This document shows positions 9,945 through 17,939 of a stretch of 64,000 nt of DNA, one piece after another. The DNA is taken from NCBI RefSeq assembly GCF_005938645.2, contig NZ_CP042171.1, positions 5,084,001 through 5,148,000 of the forward strand, written 5' to 3'. Under the pieces are notes generated by a model. The model made no database searches and was not told where the DNA came from. It saw only the letters and a program-made list of their open reading frames with translations. The position numbers and the translations under genes were made by a program. How positions within the stretch are numbered: the first letter of the stretch is position 1; every line of letters begins with the position of its first letter. The stretch comes from Pedobacter sp. KBS0701. Its GTDB lineage: Bacteria; Bacteroidota; Bacteroidia; Sphingobacteriales; Sphingobacteriaceae.

Positions 9945-10046
9945 CATTTTGTTTGTTCCGTGGCCCAGACCACTAATTTCTTTTTGTTTACATCTGCCAT
10001 AGTTTTTATTTGCCACGGAGACACGGAGTATTTTTTCATCCAATAT

Positions 10047-10115
10047 GTCACGTTGAGCTTGTCGAAACGCTGTTTGCAGTAATTTTAACAAGTCCTTCGA
10101 CAGGCTCAGGATGAC
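10047..10115. repeat. Foldback repeat (GTCACGTTGAGCTTGTCGAA / TTCGACAGGCTCAGGATGAC)
   Basis: Two imperfectly complementary arms of about 20 bp separated by about 29 bp, between the GH105 and PL10 genes. It is a typical dispersed Bacteroidota intergenic palindrome. It shows that the open frame upstream of the pectate lyase start is accidental. Confidence 0.75.
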
Positions 10116-10156
10116 AATCCTATTTAGCTATCTGTGTTCATCCTTTTCATCTGTGG

Positions 10157-12088
10157 TTATTTTTTACCTGGCACCTGCTTAATCAACCAGTTCACTAAAT
10201 CATTCGTGGCTTTAAAATTTTCAAATTCAGCAGGTAATTTTCTACCGTCGATATATTCATTATAAAACCAGGGATCGCCCACCGCGAAAACAGTTCCTTT
10301 TCCATATTTTGCAGTAGCAATAATCACATCTCCTTTATCGGTTAAAGCAGAAACAGCAGGACTTTTCGCCACAATCGTCGAAATTTCTTTGATGTACACT
10401 TTTTTGGCTGTCTTGAAAATGGAATTGCCTGCCGGGATTTTTATTGCACCCTGCTCAAAGTTTGCACCCTGAACTTTATTGCGGCTATCTTCATTAAAAT
10501 GGATCCCGAACGTTTCTGGCAATACATTGAATTTTGAAATTTCACAGTTGCCAACATCATTTAACAGCAATACCAAAACACCACCTGCTTTTACCCACTC
10601 ACTAATTTGCTTGGCGTGTGCAGCATTCATGAAATTTGGGTTTGCGGTTTCCTTTTCAGTATCGGGATCTACAATAATATAAATGTTGGTTCCTTTTAAA
10701 TTTGCAGTAGTTGGCGAAGCTTTAAGCGTATTGGTTTTTACACCAGCATCATTAAATACTTTTCCGAATAAAGAGAATCCGTTATTATCATCTTCTTCCC
10801 ACAGGTAATGGAAAGGGATTTTATCACCGGTTGGACCGGTCATGTATTCATTGTTGAAGAAATTATCGACGGTAACCGTTAAATTTTTTCCAGGTTTTGG
10901 CAAAGCGTCAACTTCCATTTCGGCAGCAGCACACACAAATGCACCCATTCCTTTAGGATCGTTCGTGATTACTTTTTCACTGATGTAATAATCGAAACTG
11001 CCATCGCGGTATTTCGGTTTTCCACCCAAACCAGATACCGAAACGGTTTTAGTAAGGTTTACCCTTTCATCGCCTGCTTTTTCTATAAATTCTTTCTTTA
11101 AACCCGCATAACCTTTATTTGCAGCTGGCATAAAAGACGGCGCCAACCAACCCTTACGTACACCTTTAGCTAAACCATATACAAACATGCTCGATGCCGA
11201 ACTTTCCAGGTAATTCCCTTTACGGGCTGGCATATCTAAAATATCAAACCAAACACCCGATTTCGGATCCTGGTATTTTACCGCCGCTGTTGCCGTACGG
11301 TTTAAAATGGTCAGTAATTCTTTTTTTTGCGGATGACCGGCCGGAAAATTATCCAATACATCTACCAGGGCCATAATGTACCAACCCATTGCCCTGGCCC
11401 AAAAATTTGGTGATCGACCGGTTGTTTTATCCGCCCACTGTTCGGTTCTGCTTTCATCATAGCCATGGTAAAGCAAACCTGTTTTTGCATCACGGGCATT
11501 TTTTTCCATCAGGATAAACTGTTTGGCAATATCATCGAAAGCAGCATCTTTTTTCATCAGTTTAGCATATTCTGCATAAAAAGGCTCACCCATGTATAAA
11601 CCATCCAGCCACATTTGGTTTGGATAAATTTTCTTGTGCCAAAAACCACCTTCTTTAGTACGCGGCTGTTTTTGTAACTGATCGTATAATTTAGTTGCGG
11701 CTAACAGGTATTTCTGCTGTCCGGTAACTTTATAGAGCAATAATAATGAACGACCGTTTTTGATGTTGTCAATATTAAAATCATCCGGTTTATAGGTGGT
11801 AATATTTCCCTCTTTATCCAGATAAGCATCCATAGAACTTTGGATATACTTAAAATATTTTCCATCGCCGGTATTTCGCCAAACTGCTGCTGCCCCTTCC
11901 AAAACCACCCCCATATCGTAGGACCATCTCGGGCCCTTTGGTCCTTTTAAAACGGTAGTATCCTGCCAAAGTGTTTCCATCGCAGTTAAGGTCAACTGTT
12001 CTGATAATTTCTTTTGGGCAAATCCACTTTGTGATAAAATAGAAAAACCGATGAGGGCAGCCGCTGTATATAAAATTGATCTCTTCAT
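10157..12088 (-). CDS. GH105/GH88-type unsaturated galacturonyl or rhamnogalacturonyl hydrolase with C-terminal DUF4350-like domain
   Basis: A signal peptide (cleavage near SGFAQ) directs export to the periplasm. Residues about 30-345 form the (alpha/alpha)6 hydrolase with MWLDGLYMGEP (D162 the likely general acid), WARAMGWY (230-237) and YLESSASSMFVYGLAKG. It should remove the 4,5-unsaturated uronic acid left by lyases at non-reducing ends. At 643 residues it is far longer than a plain GH105 of roughly 370. Residues about 405-643 look like a Rossmann-type DUF4350/ThuA-like domain (KAGGVLVLLLNDVGN, YGKGTVFAVGDPWFYNEY). It lies 5 bp downstream of the GH28 gene, the same operon. Confidence 0.88.
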   Translation of the reverse strand: MKRSILYTAAALIGFSILSQSGFAQKKLSEQLTLTAMETLWQDTTVLKGPKGPRWSYDMGVVLEGAAAVWRNTGDGKYFKYIQSSMDAYLDKEGNITTYKPDDFNIDNIKNGRSLLLLYKVTGQQKYLLAATKLYDQLQKQPRTKEGGFWHKKIYPNQMWLDGLYMGEPFYAEYAKLMKKDAAFDDIAKQFILMEKNARDAKTGLLYHGYDESRTEQWADKTTGRSPNFWARAMGWYIMALVDVLDNFPAGHPQKKELLTILNRTATAAVKYQDPKSGVWFDILDMPARKGNYLESSASSMFVYGLAKGVRKGWLAPSFMPAANKGYAGLKKEFIEKAGDERVNLTKTVSVSGLGGKPKYRDGSFDYYISEKVITNDPKGMGAFVCAAAEMEVDALPKPGKNLTVTVDNFFNNEYMTGPTGDKIPFHYLWEEDDNNGFSLFGKVFNDAGVKTNTLKASPTTANLKGTNIYIIVDPDTEKETANPNFMNAAHAKQISEWVKAGGVLVLLLNDVGNCEISKFNVLPETFGIHFNEDSRNKVQGANFEQGAIKIPAGNSIFKTAKKVYIKEISTIVAKSPAVSALTDKGDVIIATAKYGKGTVFAVGDPWFYNEYIDGRKLPAEFENFKATNDLVNWLIKQVPGKK

Positions 12089-12093
12089 TTTTA

Positions 12094-13764
12094 TTATTTT
12101 GAAATTTCCAGTGCTTTTTTATCTACCTCAGTACCTAAAACAGAAGCGGTTTTCGCTTTGGAAACATCGGTTCCGCTAATTTTTACCCTTTTTGATTTTT
12201 CGCCTGAAACATCAAATAAAATTTTGCTGTTCATTGGATAACTAAGGTTGCTGATGTTGATATTAGAACCGTTCTGAATCATTACCACCGGACTGGTATT
12301 ATCAGTAATTACATTTACGTTTTTCAGAAAAATTCCCGATGCCTCAATAATCTCGATGCCCTTTTTGGCTTTTATGGTTACGTTTTCGAGATACACATCT
12401 TTGATGTTCATTTCTGGTAATCCCCTGAAAAATATTGCTTTTTCGGCACCATTGGCCACTACATCTTTAATGTAAAAATTCTTAAACTGCGGAGTAGCTT
12501 CGGTAACCGGAACGGTTACGGTTTTGATCGCTTCACGTTTTTCGCCGGCCAAGGGAACCGGATCAACCGCAGCATAATACATATCGAATAAAATGGCTTC
12601 GCCAGGAATATCGATCATGTTGATGTTATTGATATAAATATTTTCTACCACACCACCACGACCTCTGGTAGTTTTAAAACGCAGGCCAATATCGGTGCCG
12701 ATAAAAGAACAATCATAAACCCAGATATTTTTAGCACCCCCACTCATTTCGCTACCGATGACAAAACCACCATGCGCATGGTAAACCACATTATTTCTAA
12801 CAATTACATTTTCTGTGGGTACACCCCGTTTACGGCCAGCTTCATCGCGACCAGATTTGATACAGATGCCATCGTCGCCAACATCAAAAGTGCTGCCTTC
12901 GATTAATACATTTTTGCACGATTCTACATCAACACCATCGCCGTTTTGTGCAAACCAGGGATTTTTCACCTGTAAATTTCTTAAGGTTAAATCCTCGCAA
13001 AGCAAAGGGTGTAAATTCCACGCGGGTGAATTTTGAAAGGTAACACCTTCTAAAAGGATTTTTTTACAGCCGGTTAAGACCAGTAAATTGGGACGGAGAA
13101 AATCTTTGATATCATCATAATCTGCAGCAGTTTTACCTGCTTCAATTACCCCCGCATTTTTAGTGTTCGAGCCTTTAACGGTTTTCTCTGATGGATACCA
13201 CATTTTGCCATCGGCTTTAACAATACCTCCGGATGCAACGAGGTTTTTCCATTGTGTTTCGGTAAGTTTATCTTTTTTAACCATACGCCAGGCGCCGCCG
13301 TTACCATCAATGATCCCGCTTCCGGTAATGGCAATATTTTCGAGGTTTACACCCGAAATCGGGCTCTGGTTTCGCCATGCAGGCTGACCTTCCCAATTTC
13401 CCTGAACGAGTTTATATTGGTTAAAGTCGGCGGTAAACTGAAGAATGGCATCACGTTTTAAGTGAAGGTTTACATTGCTTTTTAACTCGATCGGCCCGGT
13501 TAACCACAAACCTGAAGGAATTAATACCACACCGCCGCCTTTTTGGCTAACGCTTGCAATAGTTTTATTAATATTTTCGGTATTTAAGGTAATGCCATCA
13601 CCTTTTGCCCCAAAGCTGACAATACTTGTAGTATCTTTTTTAAATTTAACCTGCTGGATAATGGGTAAACTTTGCTTTTGTTGAGCCACAGCGGTTGCAG
13701 AAGATAAAATTAAGCATGCGAGAGCTACTTTTATATGGCATAAACTACCAGAAATATGTTTCAT
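12094..13764 (-). CDS. Polygalacturonase, glycoside hydrolase family 28
   Basis: Hydrolyses alpha-1,4-galacturonan. The right-handed beta-helix carries the four GH28 motifs in order: NGDGVD, VGDDGICIKSG, HAHGGFVIGSEMSGG and LRFKTTRGRGG. These correspond to NTD, DD, GHG and RIK; the Asp residues of the first two are the catalytic acids. The open frame runs to 13848, but MKHISGSLCHIKVALACLIL at 13764 begins a clear signal peptide ending near AVAQQ, so I start there (556 residues). The protein is exported, probably periplasmic. It is followed after 5 bp by GH105 and preceded by the pectin methylesterase on the same strand. Confidence 0.92.
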   Translation of the reverse strand: MKHISGSLCHIKVALACLILSSATAVAQQKQSLPIIQQVKFKKDTTSIVSFGAKGDGITLNTENINKTIASVSQKGGGVVLIPSGLWLTGPIELKSNVNLHLKRDAILQFTADFNQYKLVQGNWEGQPAWRNQSPISGVNLENIAITGSGIIDGNGGAWRMVKKDKLTETQWKNLVASGGIVKADGKMWYPSEKTVKGSNTKNAGVIEAGKTAADYDDIKDFLRPNLLVLTGCKKILLEGVTFQNSPAWNLHPLLCEDLTLRNLQVKNPWFAQNGDGVDVESCKNVLIEGSTFDVGDDGICIKSGRDEAGRKRGVPTENVIVRNNVVYHAHGGFVIGSEMSGGAKNIWVYDCSFIGTDIGLRFKTTRGRGGVVENIYINNINMIDIPGEAILFDMYYAAVDPVPLAGEKREAIKTVTVPVTEATPQFKNFYIKDVVANGAEKAIFFRGLPEMNIKDVYLENVTIKAKKGIEIIEASGIFLKNVNVITDNTSPVVMIQNGSNINISNLSYPMNSKILFDVSGEKSKRVKISGTDVSKAKTASVLGTEVDKKALEISK

Positions 13765-13923
13765 TATTTGCGCTGTTAAATTATACTTGGTTATTGTAAT
13801 AACAAGTGTACGTTGTTTGCAGTTAAAACAGAAGAGAAATCTATGCAATCGTTACCGGAGAACAAGGCAAAAAAGCGCCAATAAATAGGCGCTTAACAGC
13901 TGTATATCAATTCCTTAATACAC

Positions 13924-14880
13924 TTATTTTACTTCCGGATCCCACCCGCGGAAAACGTTTTCCAAAATATAGTCCTTATACTCATGATCAGTTAATTGGT
14001 GCGACCAATTGGCCCTGTTTTTAGAATCGGCGCCTTTTCCAGTACTTTTATATTCAGCATAATATGCCGTTTTCTCATTACTTTCTTTCCCCCAGTTATT
14101 CCAGCCCTCAGGGCGGATAAAATCTGGCAACTCGCAGTTGAGGTAGGCAACTTTGGCATAAGGTCTCCAGGGACGGCCCAGGTAAAAACTATTGGCAGGA
14201 GCATCTCCCTTAATTTTACATTTGTTGAGGACGTAGCCAAATTTTGTGGTATCGGCAGTTGAGGCAGCCGTAATGTAACCAGCTTTTTTGCAAAAAATGG
14301 TACAGCTTTCGAACCAGGCAGTAGAAGCGCCGAAAATAAAATCGACTGTTCCCTCTATGTAGCAATTTTTATAGTATTGGCGATTGTTGCCCCCATAAGT
14401 ATAAAGTGTATCCTGGAAACCTAAAAACCTGCAGTTGGTGAAAATCAGTTTATCGCCTCCGGCCCAAACGGCTACTGCCTGCCCCACCGGGCCTGAAGAA
14501 TTTTCGAAAGTAATGTTCTCCGCAGAAAAGCCTTCGCCATAAATGTAAAAGCTTGATGAACCCGAAGTACCTTTTTCTTCGCCAAAAATATTTTTTTTCT
14601 GTGCATAATCATCATAAGTTAAAATGGTTTCGCTTAAGCTCTCCCCAATAAACTTTACATTCTTTTTAGACGCCGCCAGAATCAGTTTTTCTTTATAAAT
14701 ACCCTTTTTAATGAAAATTACGGTTGTTTTGTTCCTGAAATCGGGCACAGCATGTATCGCTTCCTGTACAGTTTTAAAATTTCCACTTCCATCGGCTGCT
14801 ACCACAAAATCGGGTTTAACATCCAGGGCATAAACTGCTGATGAAATGCTTATCAGTAAAAACAGGATGATTACTCTCAT
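13924..14880 (-). CDS. Pectin methylesterase, carbohydrate esterase family 8
   Basis: Removes methyl esters from homogalacturonan so that polygalacturonase and pectate lyase can act. The 318 residues start with a signal peptide (MRVIILFLLISISSAVYA). CE8 motifs are complete: GQAVAV (133-138), QDTLY with the catalytic Asp157, DFIFG with the nucleophile Asp180, and LGRPW with Arg236. It is the first minus-strand gene of the locus. The spacer to the divergent GH43 gene has a near-match to a -7 element upstream (TACTTTTA on the minus strand around 14920), but no clear -33. Confidence 0.95.
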   Translation of the reverse strand: MRVIILFLLISISSAVYALDVKPDFVVAADGSGNFKTVQEAIHAVPDFRNKTTVIFIKKGIYKEKLILAASKKNVKFIGESLSETILTYDDYAQKKNIFGEEKGTSGSSSFYIYGEGFSAENITFENSSGPVGQAVAVWAGGDKLIFTNCRFLGFQDTLYTYGGNNRQYYKNCYIEGTVDFIFGASTAWFESCTIFCKKAGYITAASTADTTKFGYVLNKCKIKGDAPANSFYLGRPWRPYAKVAYLNCELPDFIRPEGWNNWGKESNEKTAYYAEYKSTGKGADSKNRANWSHQLTDHEYKDYILENVFRGWDPEVK

Positions 14881-15212
14881 ATCAATTTGGTTAGGCTAAA
14901 ATTAAAATCGGCCACGTAAAAGTATAAACTTTGTAACGCAGCCGTGTTTTAAAATATATGATGAACAATTTTAAACATTAATATTGAAGCGGAAGAAGTT
15001 TTTAGCAGATTAAACGTTGCAAACGATGTCGGGAACGATTGCACAGTATCAGCTTGCCTGAAAATAAAAAAACGCTTAATCTTGTTGACAGGCAATAGAT
15101 GCATCTTGATGCCCAAATAATTGAGAATCTTGATGCCAACCACAAGCCGCATTAAGATTCCCGCCTGCGCGGGCAATACATAAAACCAAATATTAAAAAA
15201 AATCATTGTAAG
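14881..15212. other. Divergent intergenic region of the pectin locus
   Basis: 332 bp between the divergent CE8 and GH43 genes, presumably holding both promoters and any operator. No perfect TAnnTTTG element was seen. Around 15150-15176 there is a relic of the dispersed palindrome TTAAGATTCCCGCCTGCGCG, the same family that is split by an insertion at 46.77 kb. An open frame on the minus strand (14949-15206) lies in this repeat and is not gene-like. Confidence 0.5.
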
Positions 15213-16853
15213 ATGAAATATCTATACAGTTCAATCCTATTTTTAAGTGTTAGCATCAATGCCTTTGCCCAACAAACGCCAGATAACCGTTATGTTTCTA
15301 AAGTTTGGGTGTCTGATTTAGGTAATGGAACTTATAGAAATCCGGTAATCAATGCAGATTATTCCGATCCCGACGCCATCCGTGTGGGTGCCGATTTTTA
15401 TATGATCGCCTCCAGTTTTGATGCCATACCCGGATTACCGATTTTGCATTCGAAAGATCTGATTAACTGGAAAATCATCGGTCACGCTTTAAAACGTCAG
15501 CCTCCATTCGAGCATTTCGAAAAGACACAACATGGCAATGGTGTTTGGGCGCCGGCTATCCGTTATCATAATGGCGAATTTTACATTTATTACCCGGATC
15601 CCGACTTTGGTATATATTTAACCAAGGCTAAAACCATAACCGGCGAATGGTCTGCACCTAAATTGGTTGCTGAAGGGAAAGGATTGATTGATCCATGCCC
15701 ATTTTGGGATGAGGATGGCAAAGCTTATCTGGCTTATGCTTTTGCAGGTAGTCGTGCAGGCATTAAAAGTTTATTGGCGATTATGCCATTAACCATCGAT
15801 GGCTCTAAAGCGACAGAAACGGGTAGAATTGTTTATGATGGGCACGAGCTCGACCCCACCATAGAAGGCCCAAAATTTTATAAACGCAATGGCTATTACT
15901 ATCTGTTTGCACCTGCTGGTGGCGTTTCCACTGGCTGGCAATTGATTCTAAGAAGTAAAAATATTTATGGCCCTTATGAAAGAAAAGTAGCCATGGATCA
16001 GGGAAAATCTGCGGTAAACGGTCCACATCAAGGTGCCTGGGTAAACACACAAACCGGTGAAGATTGGTTCCTGCATTTTCAGGATAAAGACGCTTATGGC
16101 CGGGTAATACATCTTCAACCCATGAAATGGATCAATAACTGGCCGGTTATCGGCCTCGATGCAGATGGAGACGGAAAAGGTGAACCAGTAGCTAACTACA
16201 AAAAACCAAATGTAGGGAAGGTTTACCTAATTGAAACACCTGTAGAAAGTGATGAATTTGGTACAGTAAAATTAGGTTTGCAGTGGCAATGGCAGGCCAA
16301 TCCGCAGCCGACCTGGTTATTTACTGATGCAGATAAGGGATTGTTAAAATTATACACGGCAAAAATTCCCGATGAGGCTAAAAATCTTTGGGACGTTCCG
16401 AACCTGTTGATGCAGAAATTCCCTGCCGATGAATTTATGGCAACAACGAAACTCAATTTTAAACCTAATCCAAAATTGAATGGTGAAAAAACGGGTTTAG
16501 TAATCATGGGACGCAATTATGCACAAATGAGTATCAAAAGCAAAAAAGACGGATTATACCTCATATATGGTGTTTGCCAGAATGCGGATAAGGGAAAAGC
16601 AGAGAATGAAAAAGAAATTGCCAGGCTGAAATCGGGCTTGGTTTATTTTCGCGTAAAAGTTGCTGCAGGTGCAAAATGCCAGTTCAGTTATAGTGAAGAT
16701 GGCATAAATTTCACTAATGTTGGTGATGAATTTCAAGCCACTGCCGGGCAATGGATCGGTGCAAAAATGGGATTATTTGCTATTAGAGATACCCAAACAA
16801 ATGACTCAGGCATCGCAGAATATGATTGGTTCCGCGTACAACCTTTAAAATAA
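15213..16853 (+). CDS. Exported glycoside hydrolase family 43 (arabinofuranosidase/xylosidase type)
   Basis: Signal peptide to about residue 20 (NAFAQQ). An N-terminal five-bladed propeller carries NADYSDPDAIRVGADFYM (Asp52 as likely base), then GVWAPAIRYHNGEFYIYY, LIDPCPFWDEDGKAYLAY and ELDPTIEGPKFYKRNGYYYL with the likely acid Glu. The C-terminal third (from about residue 350) is a beta-sandwich of the type appended to GH43 enzymes. It probably trims arabinose or xylose from pectin side chains; the exact linkage cannot be read from the sequence. The acetylesterase gene follows after 3 bp. Confidence 0.9.
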   Translation: MKYLYSSILFLSVSINAFAQQTPDNRYVSKVWVSDLGNGTYRNPVINADYSDPDAIRVGADFYMIASSFDAIPGLPILHSKDLINWKIIGHALKRQPPFEHFEKTQHGNGVWAPAIRYHNGEFYIYYPDPDFGIYLTKAKTITGEWSAPKLVAEGKGLIDPCPFWDEDGKAYLAYAFAGSRAGIKSLLAIMPLTIDGSKATETGRIVYDGHELDPTIEGPKFYKRNGYYYLFAPAGGVSTGWQLILRSKNIYGPYERKVAMDQGKSAVNGPHQGAWVNTQTGEDWFLHFQDKDAYGRVIHLQPMKWINNWPVIGLDADGDGKGEPVANYKKPNVGKVYLIETPVESDEFGTVKLGLQWQWQANPQPTWLFTDADKGLLKLYTAKIPDEAKNLWDVPNLLMQKFPADEFMATTKLNFKPNPKLNGEKTGLVIMGRNYAQMSIKSKKDGLYLIYGVCQNADKGKAENEKEIARLKSGLVYFRVKVAAGAKCQFSYSEDGINFTNVGDEFQATAGQWIGAKMGLFAIRDTQTNDSGIAEYDWFRVQPLK

Positions 16854-16856
16854 AAT

Positions 16857-17651
16857 ATGATGAAAAAATATAAATTTCTTATCGCAGCATTTGGTGCTAT
16901 TTTACTAATGTCTTTCATCATGAAACCTAAGCCTGTTAAAGTTTATTTGATCGGCGATTCTACGGTTGCAGATTATACTTTGGATGAGGGATACATGCAG
17001 AAGAAATATCCCATTACTGGTTGGGGACAGGTTTTTCAACAGTTTTTAACAAAAGACAGTTTAAAAAAATTAAACAAACTAATTAAAAGTGATAGCGCTT
17101 TAGTTGTTGATAAAGCAAAAGGCGGCAGAAGCACCCGGACTTTTTTCGAAGAGGGCAGGTGGAAAGATGTTTTATCAACCCTGGAAAAGAATGACCTTGT
17201 ATTGATCCAATTTGGACATAACGATGCAGCGAAAGACAAACCTGAACGTTATGTAGATATTCCGGGATATAAAGATTTTTTAAGGATGTATGTAAAAGAA
17301 ACAAGGGCAAAAGGTGCTTTACCGATCCTCATTACACCAGTTACCCGTAATTACCCATGGAAAGACGGTAAACTAGGCAGCGCACATGGCGAATATCCTC
17401 AGGCAGTAAAGGATGTGGCGAAAGAATTAAATGTGCCCATAATTGATCTTACTTTACTTTCAGCTGAATTTTTCACCACCAAAGGCAACGAATTTGTGAG
17501 CAAAAATTATTTTATGAATTTAGATTCGGAGAAATATGAAGCTTATCCAAAAGGGCAAAAAGACAATACCCACTTCCAACCCGAAGGCGCCAAAGCAATC
17601 GCACAGTTGGTTTACCAATCATTAAAAAACATTAACCGCAATTCGAATTAA
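16857..17651 (+). CDS. Rhamnogalacturonan acetylesterase-like SGNH hydrolase (CE12)
   Basis: A 264-residue SGNH-fold esterase with an N-terminal hydrophobic export or anchor segment (about residues 8-21). Block I is YLIGDSTVADY with the nucleophile Ser35. GGRSTRTFFEEGRW forms the second block, FGHNDAAKD the third, and DNTHFQPEGA supplies the C-terminal catalytic Asp/His. Family members remove acetyl groups from the rhamnogalacturonan I backbone. It starts 3 bp after the GH43 stop, so both act together on branched pectin, exposing backbone for the lyases and hydrolases encoded divergently. Confidence 0.9.
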   Translation: MMKKYKFLIAAFGAILLMSFIMKPKPVKVYLIGDSTVADYTLDEGYMQKKYPITGWGQVFQQFLTKDSLKKLNKLIKSDSALVVDKAKGGRSTRTFFEEGRWKDVLSTLEKNDLVLIQFGHNDAAKDKPERYVDIPGYKDFLRMYVKETRAKGALPILITPVTRNYPWKDGKLGSAHGEYPQAVKDVAKELNVPIIDLTLLSAEFFTTKGNEFVSKNYFMNLDSEKYEAYPKGQKDNTHFQPEGAKAIAQLVYQSLKNINRNSN

Positions 17652-17681
17652 TTAAGCCATTCTTTGCAACAGAAGTATAAA

Positions 17682-17933
17682 CTATAATTCTTCAGAACTT
17701 TCTGGCAGGTGATCGTATTCACCTTTCCATGCATAAAAGCCAAATATCATCAACCCCAAACTAATCGGGAGAAAAATAAACAGGATAATTGCCCACTGCA
17801 GAATGGTATTTGTCCGTTCAATATCTGTATGGGCCAAGCCCACTTTATCAATCGCATGGATAAACAAAAAAGTCATTGTTAATGGTCCTAAAACCATCCA
17901 AATCAGTCCTAAAAATTTCTTTAACGTATTCAT
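17682..17933 (-). CDS. Small two-TM membrane protein next to MHS transporter
   Basis: 83 residues with two hydrophobic helices (about 7-25 and 45-68) and an acidic C-terminus. It begins 6 bp after the transporter stop on the same strand, so it is very probably co-expressed and may be an accessory subunit. It resembles the small DUF6814-type proteins I associate with such transporters in this phylum, but that name is from memory. No catalytic motif is visible. Confidence 0.7.
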   Translation of the reverse strand: MNTLKKFLGLIWMVLGPLTMTFLFIHAIDKVGLAHTDIERTNTILQWAIILFIFLPISLGLMIFGFYAWKGEYDHLPESSEEL

Positions 17934-17939
17934 CTTCTT

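Noticed and set aside
9945..10091. N-terminal extension of the pectate lyase
   Set aside because: The open frame crosses a dispersed foldback repeat and lacks export features; the lipoprotein signal starts at 9944.
13765..13848. N-terminal extension of the polygalacturonase
   Set aside because: A canonical signal peptide begins at 13764; the upstream codons would bury it.
14949..15206. 85-codon minus-strand frame in the CE8/GH43 gap
   Set aside because: It lies in a repeat relic and promoter region, has no recognisable protein features and no start context.
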